From Paenibacillus spiritus (GTDB lineage: Bacteria; Bacillota; Bacilli; Paenibacillales; Paenibacillaceae), in the NCBI RefSeq assembly GCF_008710135.1, contig NZ_VYKK01000009.1, forward strand, positions 1-60,740: DNA of 60,740 nucleotides, in the 5' to 3' direction. Under the pieces are notes generated by a model. That model did not search any database and was not told the origin of the DNA. It worked only from the letters and a program-made list of their open reading frames with translations. The translations under genes and the position numbers were made by a program. Shown here piece after piece: positions 47,081-55,590 of this stretch (position 1 is the first letter of the stretch; each line of letters opens with the position of its first letter).

Positions 47081-47821
47081 ATGGATTGGGGACGGGCCAA
47101 AAGTGTGCTGATCTATTCGTTTCTGCTGCTGAATCTGCTGCTCTGCTATCAGCTCTGGGGAGATCTGCGCGATCAGGCCGGCGCCAGTCTGGATTTCACC
47201 TCGCTGTCCGCCGCCGCCCAGCAGGTGATGGAGGAGAAGGAGATCCGGGTCCTGAGCGTCATTCCGGCAGCGACGCCGGAGCTGCCGAACTTGAGCTACC
47301 GCTACTCGGCGGAGCCGGATGCGCCGCCGGTTGCCTTGGAGAAGCCGGTGGACAGCCGGCTGATCTTCACCTTCAGCGAGCTGACGGAGGCGCTGAAGGG
47401 GGAGATTCCCGACATCGGCGACTACCGCTTCGATTCGCTGGAGAGCGAGGCCGGACGGTTCGTGCTTCACCCGCTGGTGCAGGGCAAATGGCCGCTGTTC
47501 AGCGTCCGACTGGAGCTGATCTACAATGACCAGAAGATCGTGGCTTACCGGAAGCCGCAGATTCAGCTTGATCCCGCCGGCGGCCAGGACGAGGAGAAGC
47601 AGAAGATTCTGCCCGCGGCCAAGGCGCTGGGCAGCCTGATCGAGAAATACCTGCCGGCCGGATCAGCCGTCAAGGAGAGCAGCCTCGGTTACTACGGAGA
47701 GCTGTTCAATTCCGAGGCCCAGGTGGCGGCGCCGATGTGGCGCTTCATGCTGGAGGATGGCAGAACTTACTACGTGAACGGTATCAGCGCAGACATTATC
47801 AGTCCCAAAACAGCGGAGTGA
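47081..47821 (+). CDS. walI: WalK regulator WalI (YycI)
   Basis: The 246-residue protein has one N-terminal membrane segment (about 6-25, LIYSFLLLNLLLCYQLW) and an extracellular domain like that of YycH. It is the second WalK-modulating protein. It lies 36 bases after walH with a GGAGAGGAGAG sequence upstream. Confidence 0.9.
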   Translation: MDWGRAKSVLIYSFLLLNLLLCYQLWGDLRDQAGASLDFTSLSAAAQQVMEEKEIRVLSVIPAATPELPNLSYRYSAEPDAPPVALEKPVDSRLIFTFSELTEALKGEIPDIGDYRFDSLESEAGRFVLHPLVQGKWPLFSVRLELIYNDQKIVAYRKPQIQLDPAGGQDEEKQKILPAAKALGSLIEKYLPAGSAVKESSLGYYGELFNSEAQVAAPMWRFMLEDGRTYYVNGISADIISPKTAE

Positions 47822-47834
47822 GGAGAAACAAATC

Positions 47835-48641
47835 ATGGGGATTTCATTTACAGTGCTGTCGAGCGGATCGACGGGCAACGCCACAGTGGTGAGAAACGGC
47901 GAGACGACGCTCATGATCGACGCCGGTCTCAGCGCCAAGCGGATCGAGGAATTGATGGCCATGCGGGAGATGACCGGACAGGAGCTGGACGGCATTCTCG
48001 TTACCCACGAGCATTCCGACCATGTCAAGGGACTTGGGGCGCTGGCCCGCAAGTACAACCTGCCGATCTATGCCAACGCCAATACCTGGGCGGCCATCGA
48101 GAAGGCGGTCGGCAACATTGAGGAGCATAACCGGATTATTCTGGAGACGGGGGAGCACCGCGACTTCGGCAGCATGCGGGTCGAGTCGTTCGCCATCTCC
48201 CACGATGCGGCGGAGCCGGTCGGATACAATTTCTACGACGGACGGGAGAAGCTCAGCGTGGCAACGGACCTCGGGTACGTCAGCGACAAGGTGAAGCTGG
48301 CCATTTCGGACGCCGACGTGCTGGTACTGGAGGCGAATCACGATATCGAGATGCTGCGGATGGGCCGTTATCCGTGGAATACGAAGCGCCGGATTCTCGG
48401 CGATATGGGGCATTTGTCCAACGATGCGGCAGGAGCGGCGCTGAGCGAAATTCTGACGGGCCGGACGAAGCGGACGTATCTCGCCCACCTCAGCCGGGAC
48501 CACAACATGATCGAGCTGGCCCGGATGTCGGTGCGCGGAGCGATGGAAGACCGGGGCTGCTTCTACAAGGACCACGAATTCCGGCTCTGCGATACGTACT
48601 ATGACCGGCCTACGCCATGGGATAAGGTGAGCGGGTCATAA
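47835..48641 (+). CDS. walJ: MBL-fold metallohydrolase WalJ (YycJ)
   Basis: The 268-residue metallo-beta-lactamase-fold protein is the last member of the wal cluster. The metal-binding motif THEHSDHVKG is intact, with further ligands in SHDAAEP, ATDLGYV and AHLSRDHN. YycJ has been linked to coordination of cell division with replication and to nuclease activity in relatives. Its 3' end overlaps a convergent small gene by 32 bases. Confidence 0.94.
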   Translation: MGISFTVLSSGSTGNATVVRNGETTLMIDAGLSAKRIEELMAMREMTGQELDGILVTHEHSDHVKGLGALARKYNLPIYANANTWAAIEKAVGNIEEHNRIILETGEHRDFGSMRVESFAISHDAAEPVGYNFYDGREKLSVATDLGYVSDKVKLAISDADVLVLEANHDIEMLRMGRYPWNTKRRILGDMGHLSNDAAGAALSEILTGRTKRTYLAHLSRDHNMIELARMSVRGAMEDRGCFYKDHEFRLCDTYYDRPTPWDKVSGS

Positions 48642-48816
48642 GCGAATCCATCTGTCGGAGGGTCGCTTCGAGCTCGGAGCGCCCGATGAGCTCCTTCTGG
48701 ACGAGCAGTTCAATGAGCGCGCCCAGAGCGAGGGTCAGCCGCGAGTGATCGTCCTTAAGATCGCCGAGCATGCCGGCAAAATGCACCAAATCAACAGCGG
48801 TGGAAGAGGATTGCAT
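48610..48816 (-). CDS. Small unknown protein convergent with walJ
   Basis: A 68-residue open frame on the minus strand with an AGGAGG site 8 bases before its ATG (48816). The protein is helical (LVHFAGMLGDLKDDHSRL, LIELLVQKELIGRSELEATL) and ends in Pro/Tyr residues. Its 3' end overlaps walJ by 32 bases. I do not recognise a characterised family. The strong binding site and amphipathic helices favour a real gene; the longer frame to 48978 lacks a site. Function unknown. Confidence 0.65.
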   Translation of the reverse strand: MQSSSTAVDLVHFAGMLGDLKDDHSRLTLALGALIELLVQKELIGRSELEATLRQMDSLMTRSPYPMA

Positions 48817-48898
48817 GGGATCAGCCTCCTGGGTAATGAATACTTGGGAACTTGTCCATAAAATCAGCCAAAACACCCCGGAACGGGTCCCGGCTGTG

Positions 48899-48928
48899 TT
48901 ACAATGACAATGATACTTGCAGTATAGT
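48899..48928 (+). promoter_or_regulatory. Possible htrA promoter
   Basis: TTACAA and TATAGT are separated by 18 bases, about 67 bases before the htrA start. It lies upstream of both htrA and the divergent small gene. Confidence 0.4.
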
Positions 48929-48994
48929 CGCAACCATTCTGAAATATTCCCCTTGATTTCATAGACCGGCGCCGCCATGAAGGGAGAGATAGCC

Positions 48995-50245
48995 GTGAGC
49001 CTGTTCGATGACGATTTCTATTCAACCCGAGTCTCCTCAAAAAGCCGGAGGGAAGCCCGGGGCAGCAAGCCCCGGGGATGGACCACCAGCCGCCGGGGCC
49101 GGAGCCTGAGCACGCTCCAGATCTCTGCGCTCAGCTCGCTGCTGAGCGCCGTGGTTGCCGTCCTGCTGTTCAGCCTGCTTACCGGCCAGTTCACGCGCGA
49201 AGAAGCGTCCGGCGCGGCCGTAATTCCGCATGTGACCCAGAGCAGCGGCGATCCGTATGACCGGATCATCAAGGCGGCAGCGGCGGTGCGTCCGGCCGTC
49301 GTCAGCATCATCAATCACAAGGAAGAGGCATCCGGGAGCGAGGACGAGGAGGAGCCGCTGGACGAATCGGCACTCGGCTCCGGCGTCATCTATAAGAAGG
49401 ACGCGGGCAAGGCCTATCTGATTACGAACAACCACGTCATCGACGGCGCCAGCAAGCTGGAGGTTGTTACCGTAGACGGGAAGACGCGCAAGGCGGAACT
49501 GGTAGGGGCCGACAAGGTCAGCGATATCGCGGTGCTGTCAATCGACCCTGCGGGCATTGATACGGTGGCCCAGATCGGCGATTCGTCCAAGCTGCAGCTT
49601 GGCGAGACGGTCATTGCCATCGGCAATCCGCTCGGCCTGGGCGACACGCTGACATCCGGAATCGTCAGCTACACGAACCGGACCATTCCGGTCTCGCTGA
49701 ACCAGGACGGCGTCTATGACTGGGAGCAGGATGTCATCCAGACGGATGCCGCCATTAACGAAGGGAACAGCGGCGGCGCGCTGGTCGATCTCAGCGGCAA
49801 GGTGATCGGCATCAATACGATGAAGATCTCCGATACCGGCGTGGAGGGGCTCGGCTTCGCCATTCCGGCCAATGAAGTGTTACACGTAGCCGAAGAGCTG
49901 GCGGTCAAGGGCAAGATCACGAGATCATATCTTGGCGTGTATTCGGTTGATCTCAACAATCCGTATGCGCCGCTTGATAAAGACGAGCGCGCGAAGCTCA
50001 AGCTGCCCGATTCCGTGAAGGACGGAGTGGTGGTGCTTGACGCTGTGGGACCGGCCAAGAAGGCGGGACTGAAGCTGAACGATGTCATCACGAAGTTCAA
50101 CGGGCAGGAGATCAAATCGACGCTTGCCCTGCGCAAGTACCTCTACAACGATACGAAGATCGGCGACAATCTGACGGTGACCTATTACCGGGAAGGTGTC
50201 GAGAAGCAGGTTACCGTGCTGCTTGAAGAGAAGCCGGAGTCCTGA
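48995..50245 (+). CDS. htrA: Membrane-anchored serine protease HtrA
   Basis: The 416-residue HtrA/DegP-type protease degrades misfolded envelope proteins. I chose GTG at 48995, seven bases after GGGAGAG, giving MSLFDDDFYST. A cytoplasmic basic segment precedes one membrane span (about 42-62). The catalytic triad is H in TNNHVIDG, D in VSDIAVL and S in EGNSGGALV. One PDZ domain ends the protein (about 305-410). HtrA genes follow the wal cluster in many Firmicutes. Confidence 0.95.
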   Translation: MSLFDDDFYSTRVSSKSRREARGSKPRGWTTSRRGRSLSTLQISALSSLLSAVVAVLLFSLLTGQFTREEASGAAVIPHVTQSSGDPYDRIIKAAAAVRPAVVSIINHKEEASGSEDEEEPLDESALGSGVIYKKDAGKAYLITNNHVIDGASKLEVVTVDGKTRKAELVGADKVSDIAVLSIDPAGIDTVAQIGDSSKLQLGETVIAIGNPLGLGDTLTSGIVSYTNRTIPVSLNQDGVYDWEQDVIQTDAAINEGNSGGALVDLSGKVIGINTMKISDTGVEGLGFAIPANEVLHVAEELAVKGKITRSYLGVYSVDLNNPYAPLDKDERAKLKLPDSVKDGVVVLDAVGPAKKAGLKLNDVITKFNGQEIKSTLALRKYLYNDTKIGDNLTVTYYREGVEKQVTVLLEEKPES

Positions 50246-50387
50246 TTCAGGCGTTTTCGGGGGAGCCCTTTATGATGGAGAACATGCATAATTCGGACCT
50301 CCCCCGGATATCCTGATAGAGCCGTTTCATACAGGGAAGATGTCTTACAATATGTGGAACGCCATCCTTATGCAGGGGCGGGGTGAC

Positions 50388-50416
50388 TTGCCTTTCGCGG
50401 TTTAATGTGTTAATAT
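50388..50416 (+). promoter_or_regulatory. Cold-shock gene promoter
   Basis: TTGCCT and TAATAT are spaced by 17 bases. Transcription would start near 50423, giving a leader of about 140 bases. Confidence 0.62.
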
Positions 50417-50450
50417 GAGATTAATCATAGATTGGAGACCCGAATTCTCG

Positions 50451-50556
50451 TATTGAAAAGGGCTGTTCCTCCAGCACGCGCAACCTTTTTCAATATGTGA
50501 ATTTTCTCTTTGTGTCTAGAAGATAAAAATGAACATGTTAATTTAATTTTTGGAGG
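50451..50556 (+). promoter_or_regulatory. Possible thermosensor in the csp leader
   Basis: A hairpin is formed by TATTGAAAA (50451-50459) and its complement ending at 50495. Its loop has CCTCCA (50468-50473), which can pair with the TGGAGG ribosome binding site at 50551-50556. The leader of csp mRNAs is known to change fold with temperature, so an alternative structure is plausible. The 318-base gap 50246-50563 otherwise has no gene. Confidence 0.4.
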
Positions 50557-50563
50557 TACATCC

Positions 50564-50764
50564 ATGCAAACAGGTACAGTTAAATGGTTCAACGCAGAGA
50601 AAGGTTTCGGCTTCATCGAAGTTGAAGGCGGAAACGACGTATTCGTTCACTTCTCCGCAATCCAGGGCGAAGGCTTCAAGACTTTGGACGAAGGACAACG
50701 CGTTGAATTCAACGTCGTTCAAGGCAACCGCGGACCGCAGGCCGAGAACGTTGTAAAACTGTAA
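50564..50764 (+). CDS. Cold-shock protein (CspB type)
   Basis: A 66-residue single cold-shock domain, [20 protein letters not shown], with RNP1 (KGFGFIEV) and RNP2 (VFVHFSAI). It binds single-stranded nucleic acid and melts RNA structure at low temperature. The start follows TGGAGGTAC at the end of a long leader. Several paralogues usually exist, so no letter is assigned. A terminator separates it from the YdjO-like gene. Confidence 0.97.
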   Translation: MQTGTVKWFNAEKGFGFIEVEGGNDVFVHFSAIQGEGFKTLDEGQRVEFNVVQGNRGPQAENVVKL

Positions 50765-50777
50765 GCATCAGAAAGAC

Positions 50778-50814
50778 CGCCCCGCTTGAATCACCTTCAA
50801 GCCGGGGCGATTTT
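50778..50814 (+). terminator. csp terminator
   Basis: Two stacked stems (CGCCCC with GGGGCG and CTTGAA with TTCAAG) around a TCACC loop, followed by ATTTTC. Confidence 0.82.
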
Positions 50815-50870
50815 CATATTCAAGAAGCTATGGAACCGAGACGTATTCGACCGAAGGGGGACTCTCGCTA

Positions 50871-51101
50871 ATGAACTATCGGAAGAAACCAATGGAAGCC
50901 GTGCCGGAAGAGAATACACCGGTCTGGGCCTGCACCAACGACAGCTGCAACGGCTGGATGCGCGACAATTTTGCGTTTGAAACCGCGCCTTCCTGTCCGC
51001 TCTGTCATTCCGAAATGGTACAGGATATGCGGATGCTGCCCCAGCTGGTGAACTCGAACGGGGATTTGAAATCGCTCAAGAAAGGGATTTCCATCTCCTG
51101 A
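50871..51101 (+). CDS. Cold-inducible protein YdjO-like
   Basis: A 76-residue protein of the YdjO family (cold-inducible in B. subtilis). Four cysteines in CTNDSCNGW and CPLCHSE form a likely zinc ribbon, followed by EMVQDMRMLPQL and a short basic end. The start follows GAAGGGGG. It lies just after a cold-shock gene, consistent with a shared stress role. Molecular function unknown. Confidence 0.85.
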   Translation: MNYRKKPMEAVPEENTPVWACTNDSCNGWMRDNFAFETAPSCPLCHSEMVQDMRMLPQLVNSNGDLKSLKKGISIS

Positions 51102-51144
51102 TCCGGCGGCTCGAATACTACCATACTTTCAAACACCAAGTCTC

Positions 51145-51172
51145 AAGACGGGAACCCCGTCTTATTTTTTTT
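51145..51172 (+). terminator. Terminator before the cyd operon
   Basis: An 8-bp perfect stem (AAGACGGG with CCCGTCTT) and AAC loop followed by A and eight T residues. Confidence 0.93.
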
Positions 51173-51199
51173 GTACTTTGACATGTTTCCCTGGATTTT

Positions 51200-51217
51200 T
51201 TGTGATATTTGTCACAA
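51200..51217. promoter_or_regulatory. Rex/Fnr-type operator 1 before cydA
   Basis: TTGTGATATTTGTCACAA is a near-perfect dyad, TTGTGA-N6-TCACAA. This matches the Rex operator consensus and also the TGTGA-N6-TCACA form used by Fnr/Crp-type regulators. It lies 114 bases before cydA. Confidence 0.72.
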
Positions 51218-51251
51218 ATTTATTGCTTTTCCTCGCTTAAAATCCAGATTG

Positions 51252-51269
51252 TTGTGATTTATATCACAC
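51252..51269. promoter_or_regulatory. Rex/Fnr-type operator 2 before cydA
   Basis: TTGTGATTTATATCACAC is a second dyad with the same arms and one changed end base. Its centre is 52 bases from operator 1, about five helical turns. Confidence 0.68.
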
Positions 51270-51330
51270 TTTTGGGGTCGTATTTTTGACAAAATAAAAA
51301 CTACGAATTGGGGAAAAGGAAGGGGAAACT

Positions 51331-52716
51331 ATGGACACCTTATCGCTGTCGCGCCTGCAATTTGCGACAACAACAATTTTTCACTTTTTCTTCGTACCGG
51401 TCACGATCGGTCTGGCTCTTCTGATTGCAATCATGGAGACCAAGTACGTTCGCAGCGGCAATGAAGAGTACAAGCGCATGGCTAAATTCTGGGGGAAGCT
51501 CTTCCTGGTCAACTTCGCTATCGGGGTTGTGACCGGGATACTGCAAGAATTCCAGTTCGGGATGAACTGGTCGGACTACTCCCGGTTTGTCGGCGACGTG
51601 TTCGGCGCACCGCTTGCGATCGAAGCGCTGCTGGCCTTCTTCCTGGAATCGACGTTCATCGGGATTTGGATCTTCGGCTGGGATAAAGTATCGCCGAAGG
51701 TTCATGCCCTCTGCATGTGGATGGTAACACTGGGCACGACCATGTCGGCCTACTGGATTCTGGCGGCGAACTCGTTCATGCAGCATCCGGTGGGAATGGC
51801 CATTAACAACGGCCGCGCCGAGATGAATGACTTTCTGGCGCTCATTACGAACGGCCAGGTGCTGGTGGAATTCCCGCATACCGTTCTGGGCGCATTCGCA
51901 ACCGGCGCCTTCCTGGTTATCGGCATCAGCGGCTTCAAGCTGCTTCGCAAGCAGGATACGCCGTTCTTCCTGAAGTCGATGCGCATCGCCGCCATCGTGG
52001 CGATTATCTCTTCCATTGGCGTCGCTTTTGCCGGCCACTGGCAGGCTCAATACCTGGTTGAGACGCAGCCGATGAAGATGGCCGCCTCTGAAGGCCTCTG
52101 GGAGGACAGCGGCGACCCGGCTCCATGGACGCTCATCGCTTCCATTGATCCGGATAACAAGAACAGCAGCCACGAGATCAAGGTGCCTTACCTGCTGAGC
52201 TTCCTTTCTTACAGCAAATTCACCGGCGAAGTCAAGGGGATGAACACCCTTCAAGCCGAATATGAACAGAAATACGGCCCCGGCGACTACATTCCGCCGG
52301 TCCGCACGACCTTCTGGAGCTTCCGCATCATGATCCTGGCCGGCGTGCTGATGATCGGCATCAGCATGGGACTGATCTATCTGATGTGGCGCAAGAAGCT
52401 GGAGGCAGCCAAGAACTGGTTCTGGCGCATCTGCTTCGCGGGTCTGCTGCTGCCGCCGATTGCCAATACGGCAGGCTGGATGATGACGGAGTTCGGACGC
52501 CAGCCGTGGACGGTCTTCGGCTACCTGACGACGAAGGACTCCGTTTCGCCGAACGTAACCGCCGGACAGGTGCTCTTCTCGGTCATTACGTTCAATACCC
52601 TCTACGGCATTCTGCTCTGCGTGCTGGTCTATCTGTTCGTGAAGATTATCAAGAAGGGTCCGTATCAAATGGAAGAAGAGCTTCATCACGACGACCCATA
52701 CAAGAAGAAGGGGTGA
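51331..52716 (+). CDS. cydA: Cytochrome bd quinol oxidase subunit I
   Basis: The 461-residue heme-binding subunit of cytochrome bd oxidase transfers electrons from quinol to oxygen. It has about nine membrane segments. The N-terminal block SRLQFATTTIFHFFFVPVTI contains the b595 ligand histidine, and GRQPW is conserved. At 461 residues it is the short Q-loop form typical of Firmicutes, against 522 in E. coli. It leads cydABDC. Upstream dyads indicate redox or oxygen control. Confidence 0.97.
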   Translation: MDTLSLSRLQFATTTIFHFFFVPVTIGLALLIAIMETKYVRSGNEEYKRMAKFWGKLFLVNFAIGVVTGILQEFQFGMNWSDYSRFVGDVFGAPLAIEALLAFFLESTFIGIWIFGWDKVSPKVHALCMWMVTLGTTMSAYWILAANSFMQHPVGMAINNGRAEMNDFLALITNGQVLVEFPHTVLGAFATGAFLVIGISGFKLLRKQDTPFFLKSMRIAAIVAIISSIGVAFAGHWQAQYLVETQPMKMAASEGLWEDSGDPAPWTLIASIDPDNKNSSHEIKVPYLLSFLSYSKFTGEVKGMNTLQAEYEQKYGPGDYIPPVRTTFWSFRIMILAGVLMIGISMGLIYLMWRKKLEAAKNWFWRICFAGLLLPPIANTAGWMMTEFGRQPWTVFGYLTTKDSVSPNVTAGQVLFSVITFNTLYGILLCVLVYLFVKIIKKGPYQMEEELHHDDPYKKKG

Positions 52717-52720
52717 GAAC

Positions 52721-53737
52721 ATGTCACTTAACGAGCTTTGGTTTGTACTGATTGCGGTTCTCTTCGTCGGATTTTTCTTCCTGGAGGGCTTCGACTTCGG
52801 CGTCGGCATGCAGTCGCAGATGCTGGCGAAGAATGAGACGGAACGCCGGATTATGATTAACTCCATCGGCCCGTTCTGGGATGCCAATGAAGTATGGCTC
52901 ATCACCGGAGGCGGCGCGATGTTCGCGGCTTTCCCGAATTGGTACGCCACGCTGTTCAGCGGCTTCTACGTGCCGTTCGTGCTGGCGCTGATCGGACTGA
53001 TTCTGCGCGGCGTCGCCTTCGAATACCGGGGCAAAGCGAAGTCGGCCGGCTGGAAAAAAACCTGGGATGCTTCGATTCTGATCGGAAGCTTCCTGACTCC
53101 GTTCCTGCTCGCCATCGTGTTCGCGAGCTTCATCAAAGGACTGCCGATTGACGGAGATATGCAGATGCGCGCCGACTTCTTCGGCGACATTGTGAACGTC
53201 TACACCGTGCTGGCCGGACTGACCGTGGTGATGCTCTGCAACGTTCACGGCCTGCTCTTCACCGCGCTGCGGACATACGGCGAACTGCAGGAACGCGCCC
53301 GCAAGCGGGCGCAGGTGCTGCTGGTTCCGACCGGCGCGTTGCTGCTGGCTTTTGTCATCATGACCTATGCGCAGACGGATATCTTCGAGGTACGCGGCGC
53401 GCTGCTGTGGGCGATCGTAATCGTCGGCATTGCCGCCTTCGTGCTGGCCGGTTACTTTGCCAAGAAACGGCGCGACGGCTGGGCCTTCGGCATGACGGGA
53501 GCGGTGCTCGGCCTGTCGGTTATCTCAGTCTTCGTCGGACTGTTCCCGAGAGTCATGGTGAGCTCGCTTGGCGAAGCGTTCAACCTGACGATTACGAATG
53601 CCGCTTCGGGTCACTATTCGTTGAAGGTCATGACCATTGTGGCGCTGACTCTGCTGCCATTCGTGCTCGGTTATCAGGCCTGGAGCTATTTTGTCTTCCA
53701 CAAACGGCTTAGCGACAAGGAGAATATGGAATATTAA
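52721..53737 (+). CDS. cydB: Cytochrome bd quinol oxidase subunit II
   Basis: The 338-residue second subunit of cytochrome bd oxidase has about eight membrane segments. The N-terminus matches the family (FFFLEGFDFGVGMQ), with GPFWDANEVWLITGGGA. It starts 4 bases after cydA and its stop overlaps the cydD start codon by one base. Confidence 0.97.
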   Translation: MSLNELWFVLIAVLFVGFFFLEGFDFGVGMQSQMLAKNETERRIMINSIGPFWDANEVWLITGGGAMFAAFPNWYATLFSGFYVPFVLALIGLILRGVAFEYRGKAKSAGWKKTWDASILIGSFLTPFLLAIVFASFIKGLPIDGDMQMRADFFGDIVNVYTVLAGLTVVMLCNVHGLLFTALRTYGELQERARKRAQVLLVPTGALLLAFVIMTYAQTDIFEVRGALLWAIVIVGIAAFVLAGYFAKKRRDGWAFGMTGAVLGLSVISVFVGLFPRVMVSSLGEAFNLTITNAASGHYSLKVMTIVALTLLPFVLGYQAWSYFVFHKRLSDKENMEY

Positions 53738-55590
53738 TGGATAAGAATCTGCTTGGGTACAAAGGAGTCAAGCCGGTCTTCATGATCGTCGGCTTCCTGA
53801 CCCTGGTGCAGAGCCTGTCTATCATTCTGCTGGCCAAATGGCTGGCAGAGGCCGTATCCGCGCTGTTCGCGGGCGGAGCGCTGAAGGAACAATGGGGCAC
53901 TGCGCTGTTGTTCCTTCTTGCGTTTCTGGTCCGCCAGGCGTGCGGGACGCTGATGAGCCGGGTGGCCTACCGCTTCGCAGAAGCGACCGGCAGCAGCCTG
54001 CGGCGGGAAATGATGGACAAGCTGTTCGCACTGGGACCGCGGGGAGTGGCCGACAAAGGCACCGGCAATCTCGTAACCTTGTCGCTGGAGGGGGTCACCA
54101 AGTTCCGGAACTACCTGGAACTCATTATCCCCCGCATGGTCGGCATGGGCATAACGCCGTGGCTGCTGCTTCTCTATATCTACACGCTGGATGTCCGCAG
54201 CGGCGTAATTCTGACGGTGACAATGCCGATTATCGTCGTCTTTATGATTCTCATCGGCACGACCGCCCAGAAGCATATGGACCGCCAGCTTGCCTCCTAC
54301 CGGACGCTGGCGAATCATTTTGTCGATTCGCTGCGCGGGCTGGAGACACTAAAGTTCCTCGGCCGCAGCAAGGATCACATCAAGAGCATCGCGGAAGTCA
54401 GCGACCGCTACCGCTCGGCGACGATGAAGACGCTGCGCGTCGCCTTCCTGTCGTCGTTCGCGCTGGATTTCTTCACGATGCTGTCGGTGGCTACGGTGGC
54501 CGTCAGCCTGGGCCTGCGGCTGGTGAACGAGAACATGACGCTCGTTACCGCGCTGACGGTTCTTATTCTGGCGCCGGAATACTTCCTTCCGGTCCGGCTG
54601 GTGGGCGCAGACTTCCACGCGACGCTGGACGGCAAGGAAGCCGGAGCCGCGATGAAAGAACTGACCGAGCGGAAGACGGAGACGGCGGTTCTGCTCGGCG
54701 AAGAGCCGGCCGCCGTGCGTGCGGCCGGAGCAGGCGCGGCCGCAGCGGAGGAAGCGGCCGGTTCCAAGGCGAAGCCGCCGGGCGGGGCATCCAAGACCGC
54801 CGCGCCGCCTGCGGGCGGCTCCGCGCTCCCGGCGGATTACCGCTGGAGCGCAAGCAGCCGGCTTGAGCTGCGCGGCGTCGGCGTGGCGCACGAGACGGAC
54901 GGCCCGGCTTCGCTGGCCGGCGTCAGCCTGAGCTTCGCCGGTACGGGCAGGATCGGCATTATCGGCGAGAGCGGCGCGGGCAAATCGACGCTCATCGACG
55001 TGCTTGGGGGCTTCCTGCACCCGAGCGGGGGCGAGGCCGTGCTGGACGGCCGCCGGTTAAGCGGGCTGACCGACGATGCCTGGCGCCGCCAGGTGTCGTA
55101 CATCCCGCAGCGTCCGTATTTGTTCAGCGGCACGCTTGCCGAGAACGTGGCCTTCTATGAGCCGGACGCTTCCCGCGAAGCGGTAACCCGGGCGCTGGCC
55201 GGCGCGGGACTTGCGTCGCTTGCGGCGTCGCTGCCTGCCGGGCTGGACGAGCCGATCGGCAGCGGCGGCCGCGCGCTGAGCGGCGGCCAGGCGCAGCGGG
55301 TGGCGCTCGCGCGGGCGCTCCTTAACCCGCGGCCGGTTCTGCTGCTCGATGAGCCGACGGCGCACCTGGACATTGAGACCGAGTACGAGCTGAAAGAGAC
55401 GCTGCTGCCGCTGTTCCAGGGCAAGCTCGTCTTTCTCGCGACGCACCGGCTGCACTGGATGCAGGATATGGACGTCATTGTCGTTATGGAAGGCGGAAGC
55501 GTGGCGGAGACCGGGAGCCACGAAGAGCTTTTGGTGCGCAGGGGCGCATATTACCGGTTGATTCAATCACAGCGGGAGGGAATGCATTGA
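53737..55590 (+). CDS. cydD: ABC exporter subunit CydD
   Basis: The 617-residue half-transporter, with CydC, is needed to assemble cytochrome bd; E. coli CydDC moves thiols across the membrane. The six-helix membrane domain is at about 15-315, and the ATPase has Walker A GESGAGKST, the signature LSGGQAQRVALAR and Walker B VLLLDEPTAHLD. Between them lies an unusual Ala/Gly/Pro-rich stretch of about 50 residues (about 325-370). The start overlaps the cydB stop codon. Confidence 0.95.
   Translation: MDKNLLGYKGVKPVFMIVGFLTLVQSLSIILLAKWLAEAVSALFAGGALKEQWGTALLFLLAFLVRQACGTLMSRVAYRFAEATGSSLRREMMDKLFALGPRGVADKGTGNLVTLSLEGVTKFRNYLELIIPRMVGMGITPWLLLLYIYTLDVRSGVILTVTMPIIVVFMILIGTTAQKHMDRQLASYRTLANHFVDSLRGLETLKFLGRSKDHIKSIAEVSDRYRSATMKTLRVAFLSSFALDFFTMLSVATVAVSLGLRLVNENMTLVTALTVLILAPEYFLPVRLVGADFHATLDGKEAGAAMKELTERKTETAVLLGEEPAAVRAAGAGAAAAEEAAGSKAKPPGGASKTAAPPAGGSALPADYRWSASSRLELRGVGVAHETDGPASLAGVSLSFAGTGRIGIIGESGAGKSTLIDVLGGFLHPSGGEAVLDGRRLSGLTDDAWRRQVSYIPQRPYLFSGTLAENVAFYEPDASREAVTRALAGAGLASLAASLPAGLDEPIGSGGRALSGGQAQRVALARALLNPRPVLLLDEPTAHLDIETEYELKETLLPLFQGKLVFLATHRLHWMQDMDVIVVMEGGSVAETGSHEELLVRRGAYYRLIQSQREGMH

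Noticed and set aside
51340..52950. 536-residue minus-strand ORF opposite cydA
   Set aside because: A shadow ORF of cydA with His/Arg/Gln-rich composition and no family resemblance.
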